A model generated the notes under the pieces. That model searched no databases, was not told the DNA's origin, and worked only from the letters and a program-made list of their open reading frames with translations. Shown piece by piece: positions 6,054-13,797 of a stretch of 16,340 nt of DNA. Both the position numbers and the translations under genes were made by a program. Numbering within the stretch: the stretch's first letter is position 1; each line of letters begins with the position of its first letter. This stretch comes from Pelotomaculum_B sp964543575 (GTDB taxonomy: Bacteria; Bacillota; Desulfotomaculia; Desulfotomaculales; Pelotomaculaceae). The stretch covers positions 1 to 16,340 of the forward strand of contig CAZIYV010000073.1 in the NCBI GenBank assembly GCA_964543575.1. The letters are read 5' to 3'.

Positions 6054-6397
6054 GAGAGCCACTCCAGCCATATCTCAGGGCAGTAGCCAACCGTAGCCTT
6101 AGGACCGTTCCTTGCCAGCGGGGTTTTCAACAGCAGCGGGCAGGCCAGCAGCACCGCTTCCACGTCATGCACGATATATTTCAGGTTGCGTTTTTTGTAT
6201 TCTTTTCCCGCCTTGTCGATCAGGTTTTCCAGACCCACCGCCTGCTTGACCCTGTCCAGTTCACCTTTGCTCAGACCGCGCACGGTCAGGTCGATAAAAT
6301 GGTAAGGGATGGCGCGTTCCTTGAAATAGCGCTCCGCTTTCCTGGTATCCTGACATCTTTTCAGCCCGAAGATCTGGATATTCAGCTGCTTTGCCAT
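6050..6397 (-). CDS. ArsC/Spx family protein (arsenate reductase-like thioredoxin fold)
   Basis: A 115-aa protein of the ArsC/Spx/YffB superfamily. The N-terminal strand leads to IFGLKRCQDTRKAERYF, where Cys15 occupies the usual active-site position, followed by an acceptor-helix pattern and a central helix-rich part. The C-terminal TPLARNGPKATVGY segment corresponds to the family's conserved region near the end. Only one active-site cysteine is present, as in ArsC and YffB, rather than the CxxC of Spx. Arsenate reductase activity is not shown; many members are uncharacterised. Its ATG at 6397 overlaps the TGA stop of the upstream YwbE gene by one base (TGATG), with AGGAAGTG upstream, so translation is coupled. 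A GTG at 6400 is a less likely start. Confidence 0.75.
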   Translation of the reverse strand: MAKQLNIQIFGLKRCQDTRKAERYFKERAIPYHFIDLTVRGLSKGELDRVKQAVGLENLIDKAGKEYKKRNLKYIVHDVEAVLLACPLLLKTPLARNGPKATVGYCPEIWLEWLS

Positions 6398-6591
6398 CAC
6401 TCGATCACTTCCTGCACCCTGCCAATGATCCCGTTATCCAAACGTACTTTTATACCCCGGTTGTGGACAGCGCTTTTGGTAAGAATATCTTTTACCACGC
6501 CCACGGTTAACTGCCCGGTACGCTGATGTTGTTTTTGGATAACTTTTACTTTTAAGCCGGGTTGGATATTTCTTCGTTCAGTTCCCTGCAT
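6397..6591 (-). CDS. ywbE: YwbE family protein
   Basis: A 64-aa basic protein matching the short YwbE family known from Bacillus subtilis: RNIQPGLKVKV at the N-terminus, then KQHQRTGQLTVGVVKDILT, and GIKVRLDNGIIGRVQ near the end. These read like a small beta-barrel (KOW/SH3-like) fold; the function is unknown. The ATG at 6591 follows AGAGGGA at a normal distance. Its stop overlaps the start of the ArsC-like gene, so the two form an operon. Confidence 0.8.
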   Translation of the reverse strand: MQGTERRNIQPGLKVKVIQKQHQRTGQLTVGVVKDILTKSAVHNRGIKVRLDNGIIGRVQEVIE

Positions 6592-6648
6592 GGCATTTTC
6601 CCTCTATAAATTTATTTTCTCAATAAAGTTTGCAACTTCGGCCCGAAA

Positions 6649-6680
6649 CGCTGCAGGCCTGCTCATCGCAAATTGCAGCG
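6649..6680. other. Hairpin in the gap between the sensor kinase and ywbE
   Basis: CGCTGCA (6649-6655) and TGCAGCG (6674-6680) form a perfect 7-bp palindrome with an 18-nt loop. It could end transcription of the two-component pair, but there is no clear T-tract, so the role is uncertain. Confidence 0.35.
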
Positions 6681-6734
6681 CTTAAGCTATAGAAATTGTC
6701 CAATCCTCTTATTAGTCTAGTAAAATAGATAAAA

Positions 6735-8219
6735 TTACAAATTCGAAGAGTGTCTCTCAATTATGCGGTTAGTTCCCTGAAAATTTTCGCCAATACTAAG
6801 GGGTAAACAGACTGTAAATGTAGTACCATGGCCCGGTGTGCTTTTCACATCGACTGTACCACCGTGGGCTTCAGCGATAGCCGCGACGATGGCCAGGCCC
6901 AGCCCGCTGCCTTTACTATAACTTCTTGAGGTATCAGCACGCCAAAAACGTTCAAAAATAAGGGAAAGATGCTCACTTGCGATACCCGCACCGGTGTTAT
7001 GCACCCAAACACACATGTTCTCATTCTGGATTCCGGCGCCCAGCATGATTTCCTCGTCAGGCGCTGTGTGCCGCAATGCATTATCAACCAGATTATTTAA
7101 TACCTGGCGCATCCTGTCCGGATCCGCCAATAGGGGTGGCAAAAACGGGCACTGAACTTTTACGATGCGCCCAGGCGCCAGTAAAGCAGCTCGTTGGGCT
7201 GCATCTGAAAGCAGGCCTGGTACATCCAACTCCTGACGGTGGAGAGGCGCTCCAGCGCCAAGGCGGGCCAGAGTCAGTAAATCGTCAACCAGCCGGCTCA
7301 GTCGCTCCAGTTCAGTTCTCGCAGCTGTCAGCACACGGGAATGCTCCTGCGGCTCTGAAGCCGCTCCCCGCTTCAAAATGTCCAGATACCCCGTTACGAC
7401 AGTAAGGTGAGATCGCAACTCGTGAGAGGCGTCGGCCGCAAACTGGCGAACCTGATCGGTTGCCCTCCGCTGTGCTGCAAAAGCGCTCTCCAACTGGTCG
7501 AGCATGGAGTTAAAAGCCACAAATAATTCTGTTATCTCATCTCCACCGGAGGGCACTGTAGCACGGCTGGTTAAACCGCTGCTGGCGATGCTTCTCGCTG
7601 TGGCAGCCAGATTAGTCAGCGGTCGCAGAGCAAAGCGGATAACCAGATAAACCAGTCCAACCGCTGCAAACAACACGCCCAGGCCGCCGGTAAAAAGCAG
7701 TAGGCGAGCCCTAGACAGTGAAGTGTCTACATGAGCCATTGAAGCCCGGACCTCCACAAAGCCCAGAGCCTGTCCACCACTGCCAATAACCGGCGCCAGG
7801 TAAACCAATCGCCTTCCCTCGGTACTCGTCTGAATTTGAATTTGATTTTTGCCGTTAAACACTTCTGATAGAATTGAAGACGGGAGAGGTTTTGTTTCTC
7901 CTGTTAACGGAGTATCGCCCCTAAGTGGATTGCCATTCTTATCATATAACTGCACTTTCAGTCCCTGGGCTTCCAGTTCCTGAATCAGCTCGGCGGCCGG
8001 CGGGCGCAGGTTTTCACTCATGGTAGAGAGCTGACTGACGTATCGATCCAGTACCAGCCCCACTTGGACGCGCAGCTTGGCTTCGGCAGTTTCCATTAAA
8101 TCTGCTTTCAATTCTGTATAGGCCAGCAGGCCGTAAACCAGCAGAAGCACGGTCAGCACCAAAAGCAGTCCCAACGTCAGGCGAGCACGCAGACTGTGTA
8201 TGTATTGGAGAAATATCAC
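6735..8219 (-). CDS. Sensor histidine kinase with HAMP domain
   Basis: This 494-aa membrane kinase is the partner of the response regulator just upstream. It has a first membrane helix at about residues 14-34, an extracytoplasmic sensor region (35-171) with a dCache/PAS-like YDKNGNPL segment, a second helix (172-196), HAMP (197-250), HisKA with the phospho-accepting H266 (DASHELRS), and an HATPase_c domain. The latter has N-box NNLVDNALRH (375-384), G1 NTGAGI (408-413), F-box FERF (422-425) and G2 GSGLGLAI (437-444). Two variations are seen: the usual Pro after the H-box (ELRTPLT) is His (ELRSHLT), and the usual Asp of the G1 box is Asn408, which occurs in other kinases. The GTG at 8219 overlaps the regulator's TGA (GTGA, 4 bp), with GGAGG upstream. 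The sensed signal is unknown. Confidence 0.92.
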   Translation of the reverse strand: MIFLQYIHSLRARLTLGLLLVLTVLLLVYGLLAYTELKADLMETAEAKLRVQVGLVLDRYVSQLSTMSENLRPPAAELIQELEAQGLKVQLYDKNGNPLRGDTPLTGETKPLPSSILSEVFNGKNQIQIQTSTEGRRLVYLAPVIGSGGQALGFVEVRASMAHVDTSLSRARLLLFTGGLGVLFAAVGLVYLVIRFALRPLTNLAATARSIASSGLTSRATVPSGGDEITELFVAFNSMLDQLESAFAAQRRATDQVRQFAADASHELRSHLTVVTGYLDILKRGAASEPQEHSRVLTAARTELERLSRLVDDLLTLARLGAGAPLHRQELDVPGLLSDAAQRAALLAPGRIVKVQCPFLPPLLADPDRMRQVLNNLVDNALRHTAPDEEIMLGAGIQNENMCVWVHNTGAGIASEHLSLIFERFWRADTSRSYSKGSGLGLAIVAAIAEAHGGTVDVKSTPGHGTTFTVCLPLSIGENFQGTNRIIERHSSNL

Positions 8220-8908
8220 GTTTTGACTTCCTCCATAACATACCCCACACCCCGCACCGTATTAATTAGTGGCGGCTCGCCAAGTTTACGGCGCAGGTAC
8301 CCGATATACACTTCTACAACGCTCGCATCTCCTCCAAAATCATAACCCCAAACATCTTGCAGGATGGTTTCTTTCGGCAGCACCTGAGTTGGATGCCGCA
8401 TCAACAGGTGGAGAAGTTCAAATTCCGTAGGGGTCAGAGCCAGGCGTTCTTGTCCACGGCGGGCTTCGCGGCGGGATGGCCACAGACTTAAATCGGAAAA
8501 TTTTAGTATGCCCTTGCTGTAAGATTGTCCGCGTCTGCGCAGGAGCGCCTCCAGACGGGCCAGGAGTTCGTCGAAGTGGAAAGGCTTAACAAGGTAATCA
8601 TCTGCTCCTGCCCTCAGACCGGCTACCCGGTCAACTACCTCATCCTTGGCAGTAAGCATCAGAATGGCCGGATCAGCCAACGTGCGTAGACGCTGGCACA
8701 TTTCCGGGCCGGAAGTGTCAGGCAGCATCCAATCAAGAATTACCAAGTCGGGCGGCGCTGCACGGGCACGTTCATACGCAAGGCCGCCGGTAGCGGCGCT
8801 ATCCACCATATAGCCTTCATAGCGCAGACCCAGAGAAAGAAAATCTATAATCCCGGGGTCATCATCAACAATTAGAACTTTAAATTTGGGCTCTGATTTA
8901 ATAGACAC
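8216..8908 (-). CDS. OmpR/PhoB family response regulator
   Basis: A DNA-binding response regulator of about 230 aa. The receiver domain has the acidic cluster DDD (15-17), phospho-acceptor D59 (ILDWMLP), T86 and K108 (VKPF). The C-terminal winged helix shows LTPTEFELLHLLMRHP and ends with RRKLGEPPLINTVRGVGYVM, which is typical of OmpR-type proteins. A GTG at 8917 is possible, but it forms part of the Shine-Dalgarno run AGGGGTGA; the GTG at 8908 lies 5 nt after that site and was chosen. It is translationally coupled to the histidine kinase downstream. Targets are unknown; the adjacent membrane cytochrome-like gene and P-type ATPase on the same strand are plausible but unproven. Confidence 0.92.
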   Translation of the reverse strand: MSIKSEPKFKVLIVDDDPGIIDFLSLGLRYEGYMVDSAATGGLAYERARAAPPDLVILDWMLPDTSGPEMCQRLRTLADPAILMLTAKDEVVDRVAGLRAGADDYLVKPFHFDELLARLEALLRRRGQSYSKGILKFSDLSLWPSRREARRGQERLALTPTEFELLHLLMRHPTQVLPKETILQDVWGYDFGGDASVVEVYIGYLRRKLGEPPLINTVRGVGYVMEEVKT

Positions 8909-8961
8909 GCCGCTCACCCCTAAACATTTTTACCCATCCAATAAGTCAAAGGGCTCTTTGT

Positions 8962-8991
8962 ATTATGGAGTACATAAATCCCCTGCTGCAA
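8962..8991 (-). promoter_or_regulatory. Possible sigma-A promoter of the two-component genes
   Basis: On the minus strand TTGCAG (8991-8986) and CATAAT (8967-8962) are spaced by 18 bp, about 55 bp upstream of the regulator start. The -35 overlaps the space just before the upstream gene's stop codon. It is a moderate match only. Confidence 0.35.
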
Positions 8992-8997
8992 TTTATA

Positions 8998-9546
8998 TTA
9001 AATTACGATATGTACAGCAGCCAGCAATCCTGTTGATAAAGCAAAAAACTTATGGGTTTTGAAATTAAACGTTGAACGTCTTTTCCGCAATTTTAATATG
9101 ATACCTGTCGGAATTGTTGCCAGCATGAAAAGAGCGGTTACATACCCCAACCAGGCAGTAATACCGGCTTCTTCTCCTGATACTATCATAACGAAACCAT
9201 GCAGCAACGTGATACAGACCGCGCTGAAAGAAGCCACCAGATGCCATCGTTTTAAAAAATGCCATAGTTCTTGAGCCCATTTCCTCGCTTTAGTACTGCT
9301 CTGAAGTCTTGGGATTATGAATTGGCGCAGCAAAAGCGGGCAGGCAGCAATAAAAACCAAACCAACTGTTCCCAACCCGGTTAGCCCTCCAAGCTCACCA
9401 AAAGACTCGTTATCTTCTGATTCCCTACCGGCTTTATAGTTTTCATTTTGCTCTCGCTCGTACTCCTGTTCGTATCGAACAAGCTCTTTTTTCTGTTCGT
9501 CAGCCCGCGCATGGCTGTCGGCATACAAAAAAAACACGAAAAACAA
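8998..9546 (-). CDS. Small multi-helix membrane protein, probable di-heme b-type cytochrome
   Basis: A protein of at least 182 aa. A hydrophobic N-terminus ending in SHARA (15) resembles a signal peptide with an AxA cleavage site. A very acidic and basic segment follows (16-50), then four membrane helices (about 54-74, 102-123, 127-151, 165-182). The second and fourth helices each carry a His pair 14 residues apart (H102/H116 and H165/H179), the classic spacing for two bis-His hemes, as in ferric reductase-like and cytochrome b-type four-helix proteins. No flavin or NAD domain is attached. The coded start is a TTG at 9546 with no ribosome site. A strong site (GGGAAGGTGA) lies further upstream before an in-frame ATA at 9588, which would add KNKIATAL..., a proper positively charged signal peptide start. 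The cytochrome role is inferred from the His pattern. Confidence 0.6.
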   Translation of the reverse strand: MFFVFFLYADSHARADEQKKELVRYEQEYEREQNENYKAGRESEDNESFGELGGLTGLGTVGLVFIAACPLLLRQFIIPRLQSSTKARKWAQELWHFLKRWHLVASFSAVCITLLHGFVMIVSGEEAGITAWLGYVTALFMLATIPTGIILKLRKRRSTFNFKTHKFFALSTGLLAAVHIVI

Positions 9547-9667
9547 AACGACACAAAAGCATAACGCTGTTGCAATCTTATTTTTTATGAATATTCACCT
9601 TCCCACTGCATTCCTTACAGGAAAATTGCTTACAGTTATTCCCGTAAATCCCATATTCAACAACATA

Positions 9668-12220
9668 TCAAATTAAGAATTTTTGCTTTCTATAGATCAG
9701 CTTGAGCCCTTCGAACCACAGGATGCTTACTACCCCCGCAGCCAGGCAGATGCCCAGGTCAACAGGATGCAGTTCGGCAAAGCGAAATAATCCACGGAGG
9801 AACGGCACATAAAGCACCAGGCCGAGAAAAACAACCGCTCCTCCTACGACCCACCATAACGCGGCGTTCGGCTTGCGCAACGTGGCAATAATGGTGCTCG
9901 ACCACGAGAGGTTCGTGAGGATCAGGCCGAGGTTGGCAAGAATCAGCGTGGTAAAGGTCAGGGCACGCGCTTCCTGTTCTCCTTGCCCGCGATAAAAGGC
10001 GATGATAAAAACGGCCAGTACGATTAGCAGCACTATCGTGCCCTGCAATAAACTCAAGCCCACTGTCCGCCTGCCGAATAACGGCTCTTTCGGGTTGCGG
10101 GGCGGACGTTTCATCACATCATCTTCCTCAGGCTCAGCTTCAAAGACAACCGAGCAGGCCGGGTCAATGATTAATTCCAGGAACACGACATGAACAGGTA
10201 AAAGGACGAGCGGCCAGTTGAACAGCACCGGAATCAGCGACATGCCGGCAATAGGCACATGAATGGCAAAGATATAGGCAATTGCTTTTTTAATATTGTC
10301 GAATATTCTTCTTCCCAGTTTGACGGTCTGCACTATGGATGAAAAATCGTCGTCCAGCAGCACCAGGGCCGAGGACTCGCGGGCCACATCGGTGCCCCGC
10401 CCGCCCATGGCGATGCCGATGTGCGCCGACTTTAACGCTGGCGCGTCGTTCACGCCGTCGCCGGTCATGGCCACGATCTCGCCGTTGGCTTTCAGAGCAT
10501 CTACCAGGCGCAGCTTCTGTTCGGGCACAACCCGCGCAAAAACATTGACTGTCTTGAGGCGCCTTTGCAACTCCAAATCGTCCATCCCGACCAGTTCGGG
10601 GCCGGTGATTACTCCGCCAGCCGACTCAAGCCCGGCCTGGCCGGCAATGCTTCGGGCCGTGCCCGGATAGTCGCCGGTGATCATTACCACCCGTATCCCT
10701 GCTGAAAAACACTCCTTGATCGCGGCGGGAACAGCCGGACGCACCGGGTCGGCCAGTCCCACCAATCCCAGGAACTCGAATTGGAAGTCGTGCTGATCGC
10801 CCGGTATTTCGGTCTCTTTAAAACTTGCCCTTGCCACACCAAGAACTCGCAGACCGTCAGCAGCCATTGCGCTGACTTTTTGTGAAAGATCCTGCAAACG
10901 TGCATCGTCAAAATGGCATAAGGCGGCAACGGCCTCAGGAGCGCCTTTAGCGGCTATTATGTAGGTCTGGCTATCAGGAGACTGCCAGATGCGGGACAAT
11001 GCCAATAGTTTTTCTGAAAGGGGATACTCATGGACCAGCGTCCAGTCTTCGTGCATATGCCTGGTAAGGGCCAGGTAATGATCTCCCATCTGCTTGATGG
11101 CCTTTTCCATCGGATCGAAGGGATCTTTCTGGCTGGCCAGGATGCTGAACTCCACGGTTTCGTGGAAGATTTCCGGAAGCTGCCCGTTTTGGTAATCGAC
11201 GTCACAAAACTCGCCTCCGGCGAAAAGCCTGGCGACCGTCATCCGATTCTGGGTTAGAGTTCCTGTCTTATCCACGCAAAGCACCGTGGCCGAACCCAGT
11301 GTTTCCACGGCCGGCACGCTGCGGGTGAGTACCCCTTTTTGCGATATGCGCCAGGCGCCCAGGGCCAGGAAAACAGTCAGCACGACCGGCAGTTCTTCGG
11401 GCAAAGTGGCCATGGCCATGGTGGTGCCGGCTAAAAGCCCGTTGAGCCAATTGCCTCTTGTGATACCATATACGACCACAACCACAGCGCAGAGGGATAG
11501 TCCCACTAGTGCCATATTGCGGACAAGCCGTCCTGTCTCCCTTTGCAGCAGGGTTCCTTCGGTCTCAACTGCTTGCAGCGCCCTGCCGATTTTACCGATT
11601 TCCGTGTGGATCCCTGTGGCCAGCACGTGTGCGACACCCTGCCCCTTTACCGCCATCGTACCGGAGTATATGAAAGGCAGGTTGTCACCGCCGGGGCGTC
11701 CCATTTCCACAGCATTTTCACAGCTGGATTTGGACACCGGCACTGATTCGCCGGTCAGCAACGATTCATCAAGCGACAGGTTTACACAAGACATGAGCAC
11801 GGCATCCGCAGGCACACGGTCACCTTCGGAAAGCATAATAATATCCTCCCGAACAACCTCACGGCCGGCGATACGCTTCGCTTTACCATCACGGATGACA
11901 AGCGCGCGTGGGCTGGACAGGTCGCGCAGCGCCTCCAGCGCCCGCTCCGTTTTGCGCTCCTGATAAAAGGTGATGCCCATGACGACAAATACAAAGCCGA
12001 GTAAGATTATCGCTTCCTGTACGTCGCCTAAAAAAAGATAAATGGTTCCGCAGGAGACGAGAAGCAAGAACATCGGTTCCCGCACAACCTCATAAGCGAT
12101 AGCAAAGATACTGCGCTGTTTTGTTGAAGGAAGTTCATTGTATCCTTCTTCCTTCAACCTGTTGGTGGCTTCCAGTTCCGTTAGCCCAGCAATAGTTTTA
12201 ATATCCAACTCATTAACCAA
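9668..12220 (-). CDS. P-type cation-transporting ATPase, P2-like subfamily of uncertain ion specificity
   Basis: An 850-aa membrane pump that uses ATP to move a cation. Motifs in order are the N-terminal cation ATPase domain (5-75), the dephosphorylation loop TGES (156-159), PEELP in helix M4 (274-278), phosphorylation site DKTGT (D317), nucleotide-binding KGAPE (425-429), TGD (515-517) and TGDGVNDAP (586-594), then six C-terminal helices. The M6 ion-binding region reads FLELIIDPACS (680-690), unlike the N-x-x-x-D pattern of SERCA and PacL calcium pumps, and M4 has PEELP rather than PEGLP. This places it with P2-like ATPases whose substrate is not established, so a calcium label would be a guess. 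The start is a TTG at 12220, 6 nt after GGAGG. It lies between the cytochrome-like gene and a His-rich membrane protein, all on one strand. Confidence 0.93.
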   Translation of the reverse strand: MVNELDIKTIAGLTELEATNRLKEEGYNELPSTKQRSIFAIAYEVVREPMFLLLVSCGTIYLFLGDVQEAIILLGFVFVVMGITFYQERKTERALEALRDLSSPRALVIRDGKAKRIAGREVVREDIIMLSEGDRVPADAVLMSCVNLSLDESLLTGESVPVSKSSCENAVEMGRPGGDNLPFIYSGTMAVKGQGVAHVLATGIHTEIGKIGRALQAVETEGTLLQRETGRLVRNMALVGLSLCAVVVVVYGITRGNWLNGLLAGTTMAMATLPEELPVVLTVFLALGAWRISQKGVLTRSVPAVETLGSATVLCVDKTGTLTQNRMTVARLFAGGEFCDVDYQNGQLPEIFHETVEFSILASQKDPFDPMEKAIKQMGDHYLALTRHMHEDWTLVHEYPLSEKLLALSRIWQSPDSQTYIIAAKGAPEAVAALCHFDDARLQDLSQKVSAMAADGLRVLGVARASFKETEIPGDQHDFQFEFLGLVGLADPVRPAVPAAIKECFSAGIRVVMITGDYPGTARSIAGQAGLESAGGVITGPELVGMDDLELQRRLKTVNVFARVVPEQKLRLVDALKANGEIVAMTGDGVNDAPALKSAHIGIAMGGRGTDVARESSALVLLDDDFSSIVQTVKLGRRIFDNIKKAIAYIFAIHVPIAGMSLIPVLFNWPLVLLPVHVVFLELIIDPACSVVFEAEPEEDDVMKRPPRNPKEPLFGRRTVGLSLLQGTIVLLIVLAVFIIAFYRGQGEQEARALTFTTLILANLGLILTNLSWSSTIIATLRKPNAALWWVVGGAVVFLGLVLYVPFLRGLFRFAELHPVDLGICLAAGVVSILWFEGLKLIYRKQKFLI

Positions 12221-12330
12221 TATTTGCCTCCATAAAACAATAAAAATTTTATCATTCAGTTGCTTAACAAATAATCATGTTTCACAAGTTGTCTTGCCCA
12301 AAGTCAGTTTATGGGCTTGCGACAAGGCAT

Positions 12331-12356
12331 CCCCGCTGAGACCCGGCAGCAGGGGG
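12331..12356. other. Hairpin between the His-rich membrane protein and the P-type ATPase
   Basis: CCCCGCTG (12331-12338) pairs with CAGC-A-GGGG (12347-12355), giving an 8-bp stem with one bulged base. It follows the stop codon of the membrane protein gene on the minus strand but has no T-run, so it is at most a weak terminator or an mRNA-stabilising hairpin. Confidence 0.35.
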
Positions 12357-12361
12357 CGGAT

Positions 12362-12883
12362 TTATAGACACTCAATTACTGCAGCGACGGGACTCACCGC
12401 AAGCAATATCCACGCAATCGAAGTACTCGGCTTACTGGTGTATTGATTCATCACTTTCAGGATAAAAGCAATCGTCAATAAGACAATCCCAAAGATTTCG
12501 TCCAGCAGCGACTTCATTAATGAAACCATTTGAACAAGAAACTGCTGCACCGGCGTCAATATATCCACCGGAGGAATTTTTTGGGCTTCCGTCAGCAATT
12601 TTTCTGCGTTTGAGTAATTCGCGATTTCAGCAACCGGTATCCCTTGAAGATAGCTCAATACCGTATTAAGCCACTTGGAAACAGGTAAAACGCTATATAC
12701 ATCCGCCAAACCAGTTACAAGAAAAAACAGCAGCAGTACCAGGGATATGGCTAAAAAAGAAATATTCCTTACAACTATGTCCTTACCAATGCGAAAGAGC
12801 TTGAAATAATATTCACCGCGATCGTAATAGCCATGTTTATGGTAGTGATGCCCTCCCATAAGCATTCTCTTTAAAAATCCCAT
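12362..12883 (-). CDS. Hypothetical membrane protein with a His/Tyr-rich N-terminus
   Basis: A 173-aa protein that I do not recognise. The first 35 residues are basic and His/Tyr-rich (GGHHYHKHGYYDRGEYYFK), followed by a strong hydrophobic helix (about 40-62), an amphipathic extracytoplasmic stretch (65-120) and two further hydrophobic helices near 130-147 and 154-172. The ATG at 12883 has GAGAGGGA about 7 nt upstream. It sits 77 bp after the Ser/Thr kinase gene and 141 bp before the P-type ATPase, all in one direction. The His-rich tail could bind metal or be a kinase-controlled region; both are inference. Translation is well supported, function is unknown. Confidence 0.65.
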   Translation of the reverse strand: MGFLKRMLMGGHHYHKHGYYDRGEYYFKLFRIGKDIVVRNISFLAISLVLLLFFLVTGLADVYSVLPVSKWLNTVLSYLQGIPVAEIANYSNAEKLLTEAQKIPPVDILTPVQQFLVQMVSLMKSLLDEIFGIVLLTIAFILKVMNQYTSKPSTSIAWILLAVSPVAAVIECL

Positions 12884-12960
12884 ATAGATCCCTCTCTCTT
12901 TTAATACATACTTTCATACACTCTGCCGAATCCGATACGCTGGATATCATAACATATTAT

Positions 12961-13797
12961 TCACAATAAAGATCCTAAATACTCCAGGGCTTCCTCGGCA
13001 GTCTGGAAACTGTCTTCCCGGCTTAAGAGTCTCTGTAGGAAGCACATGAATGGCTCCGAGAGAGGGAGCACTTCCTGCCAGGGCCTATTAAACAAGGCCT
13101 CATCCTCTACCCAACTGGTAAAAAGATCAACAGCCACAACACCAACCCCGAAAAGATCGCTGCGCGGGGAAATTTCCCTGCGCAACAACCGATACGTTTC
13201 AACTCCCGGTACCTTTTTTCTTGGCCGTAGTTCATTTAACTGCTTTAGCGACAATCCCTGGTCGGAGCAATCGCCGAATTTGTTTTCCAGCGGGTCGGGA
13301 CAGGAAAAATTCTGGGGCGGGTCGAGAAATCGCGCGAATCCAAAATCAATTAAAAACAATTTATCATCTTTAAGCAACAAGTTGGAAAGGCGCAGATCGC
13401 GGTGAACCACAGCGTTTTCCCGCTGCGGCGGACAGTGCAGATCACTAAGTATGGAAAGGAGCTGCGAAATGATTCTCTTTACCTCTGCTTCGCTAAAACG
13501 GCAGCCATTATCCAACAGGCAGCTTAAAGGCAGTCCTTCGATGAACTCCTGCACAATGTAGTAGATGCCACCTGTCGAAAAGGCTTCCACAAAACCTGGT
13601 ATCTGCTGGTGAGTAACCCGCCTGATAATCTCAGACTCCAACTTAAGAGGTAATATACTTGGAGTATGATCTTCTCTATCAATCAAGGCTTTAATGGCGT
13701 AATAGCGTTTTCCCCGACTGGCTTTGATAACAACCCCATAGCTTCCCTGACCTAGAAATGCTTCAATAGCATATCCTTCGATCCAGGGATGTTCCCT
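12961..13797 (-). CDS. Eukaryotic-type Ser/Thr protein kinase with no standard start codon
   Basis: A Hanks-type kinase domain of up to 278 aa. It shows the glycine loop GQGSYGVV, the ATP lysine in YAIKAL, a catalytic loop HRDLRLSN (variant of HRDLKPxN) and the metal-binding DFG (IDFGFARF). The activation segment end is degenerate: GVETYRLLRREISPRSDLF lacks the usual APE. The C-terminal lobe is short and ends at the stop at 12961, with no membrane helix or PASTA repeats. The first ATG/GTG/TTG in frame is a TTG at 13686, which would cut off the glycine loop and the lysine. The frame is open back to the TGA at 13800-13798, which is the stop of the zinc-ribbon gene in the same frame. Initiation at ATC (13782) or ATT (13767, after GAAGGA), readthrough, or a sequence error are possible. 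Coordinates give the whole open frame. Confidence 0.8.
   Translation of the reverse strand, partial: REHPWIEGYAIEAFLGQGSYGVVIKASRGKRYYAIKALIDREDHTPSILPLKLESEIIRRVTHQQIPGFVEAFSTGGIYYIVQEFIEGLPLSCLLDNGCRFSEAEVKRIISQLLSILSDLHCPPQRENAVVHRDLRLSNLLLKDDKLFLIDFGFARFLDPPQNFSCPDPLENKFGDCSDQGLSLKQLNELRPRKKVPGVETYRLLRREISPRSDLFGVGVVAVDLFTSWVEDEALFNRPWQEVLPLSEPFMCFLQRLLSREDSFQTAEEALEYLGSLL

Noticed and set aside
5915..6526. 203-aa plus-strand open frame
   Set aside because: It runs antisense through the cobalamin riboswitch and the ArsC-like gene and has no recognisable domain.
8998..9575. Alternative 64-aa frame starting at the TTG at 9575
   Set aside because: It shares the region with the His-paired membrane protein in another frame, is short and shows no domain.
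9610..9640. Two copies of CTTACAG 15 bp apart before the membrane cytochrome-like gene
   Set aside because: Only 7 bp each, with no symmetry or known operator pattern; expected by chance in an AT-rich gap.
11286..11963. 225-aa Ser/Thr-rich plus-strand open frame
   Set aside because: Antisense to the P-type ATPase; its composition is that of a reverse-frame translation.
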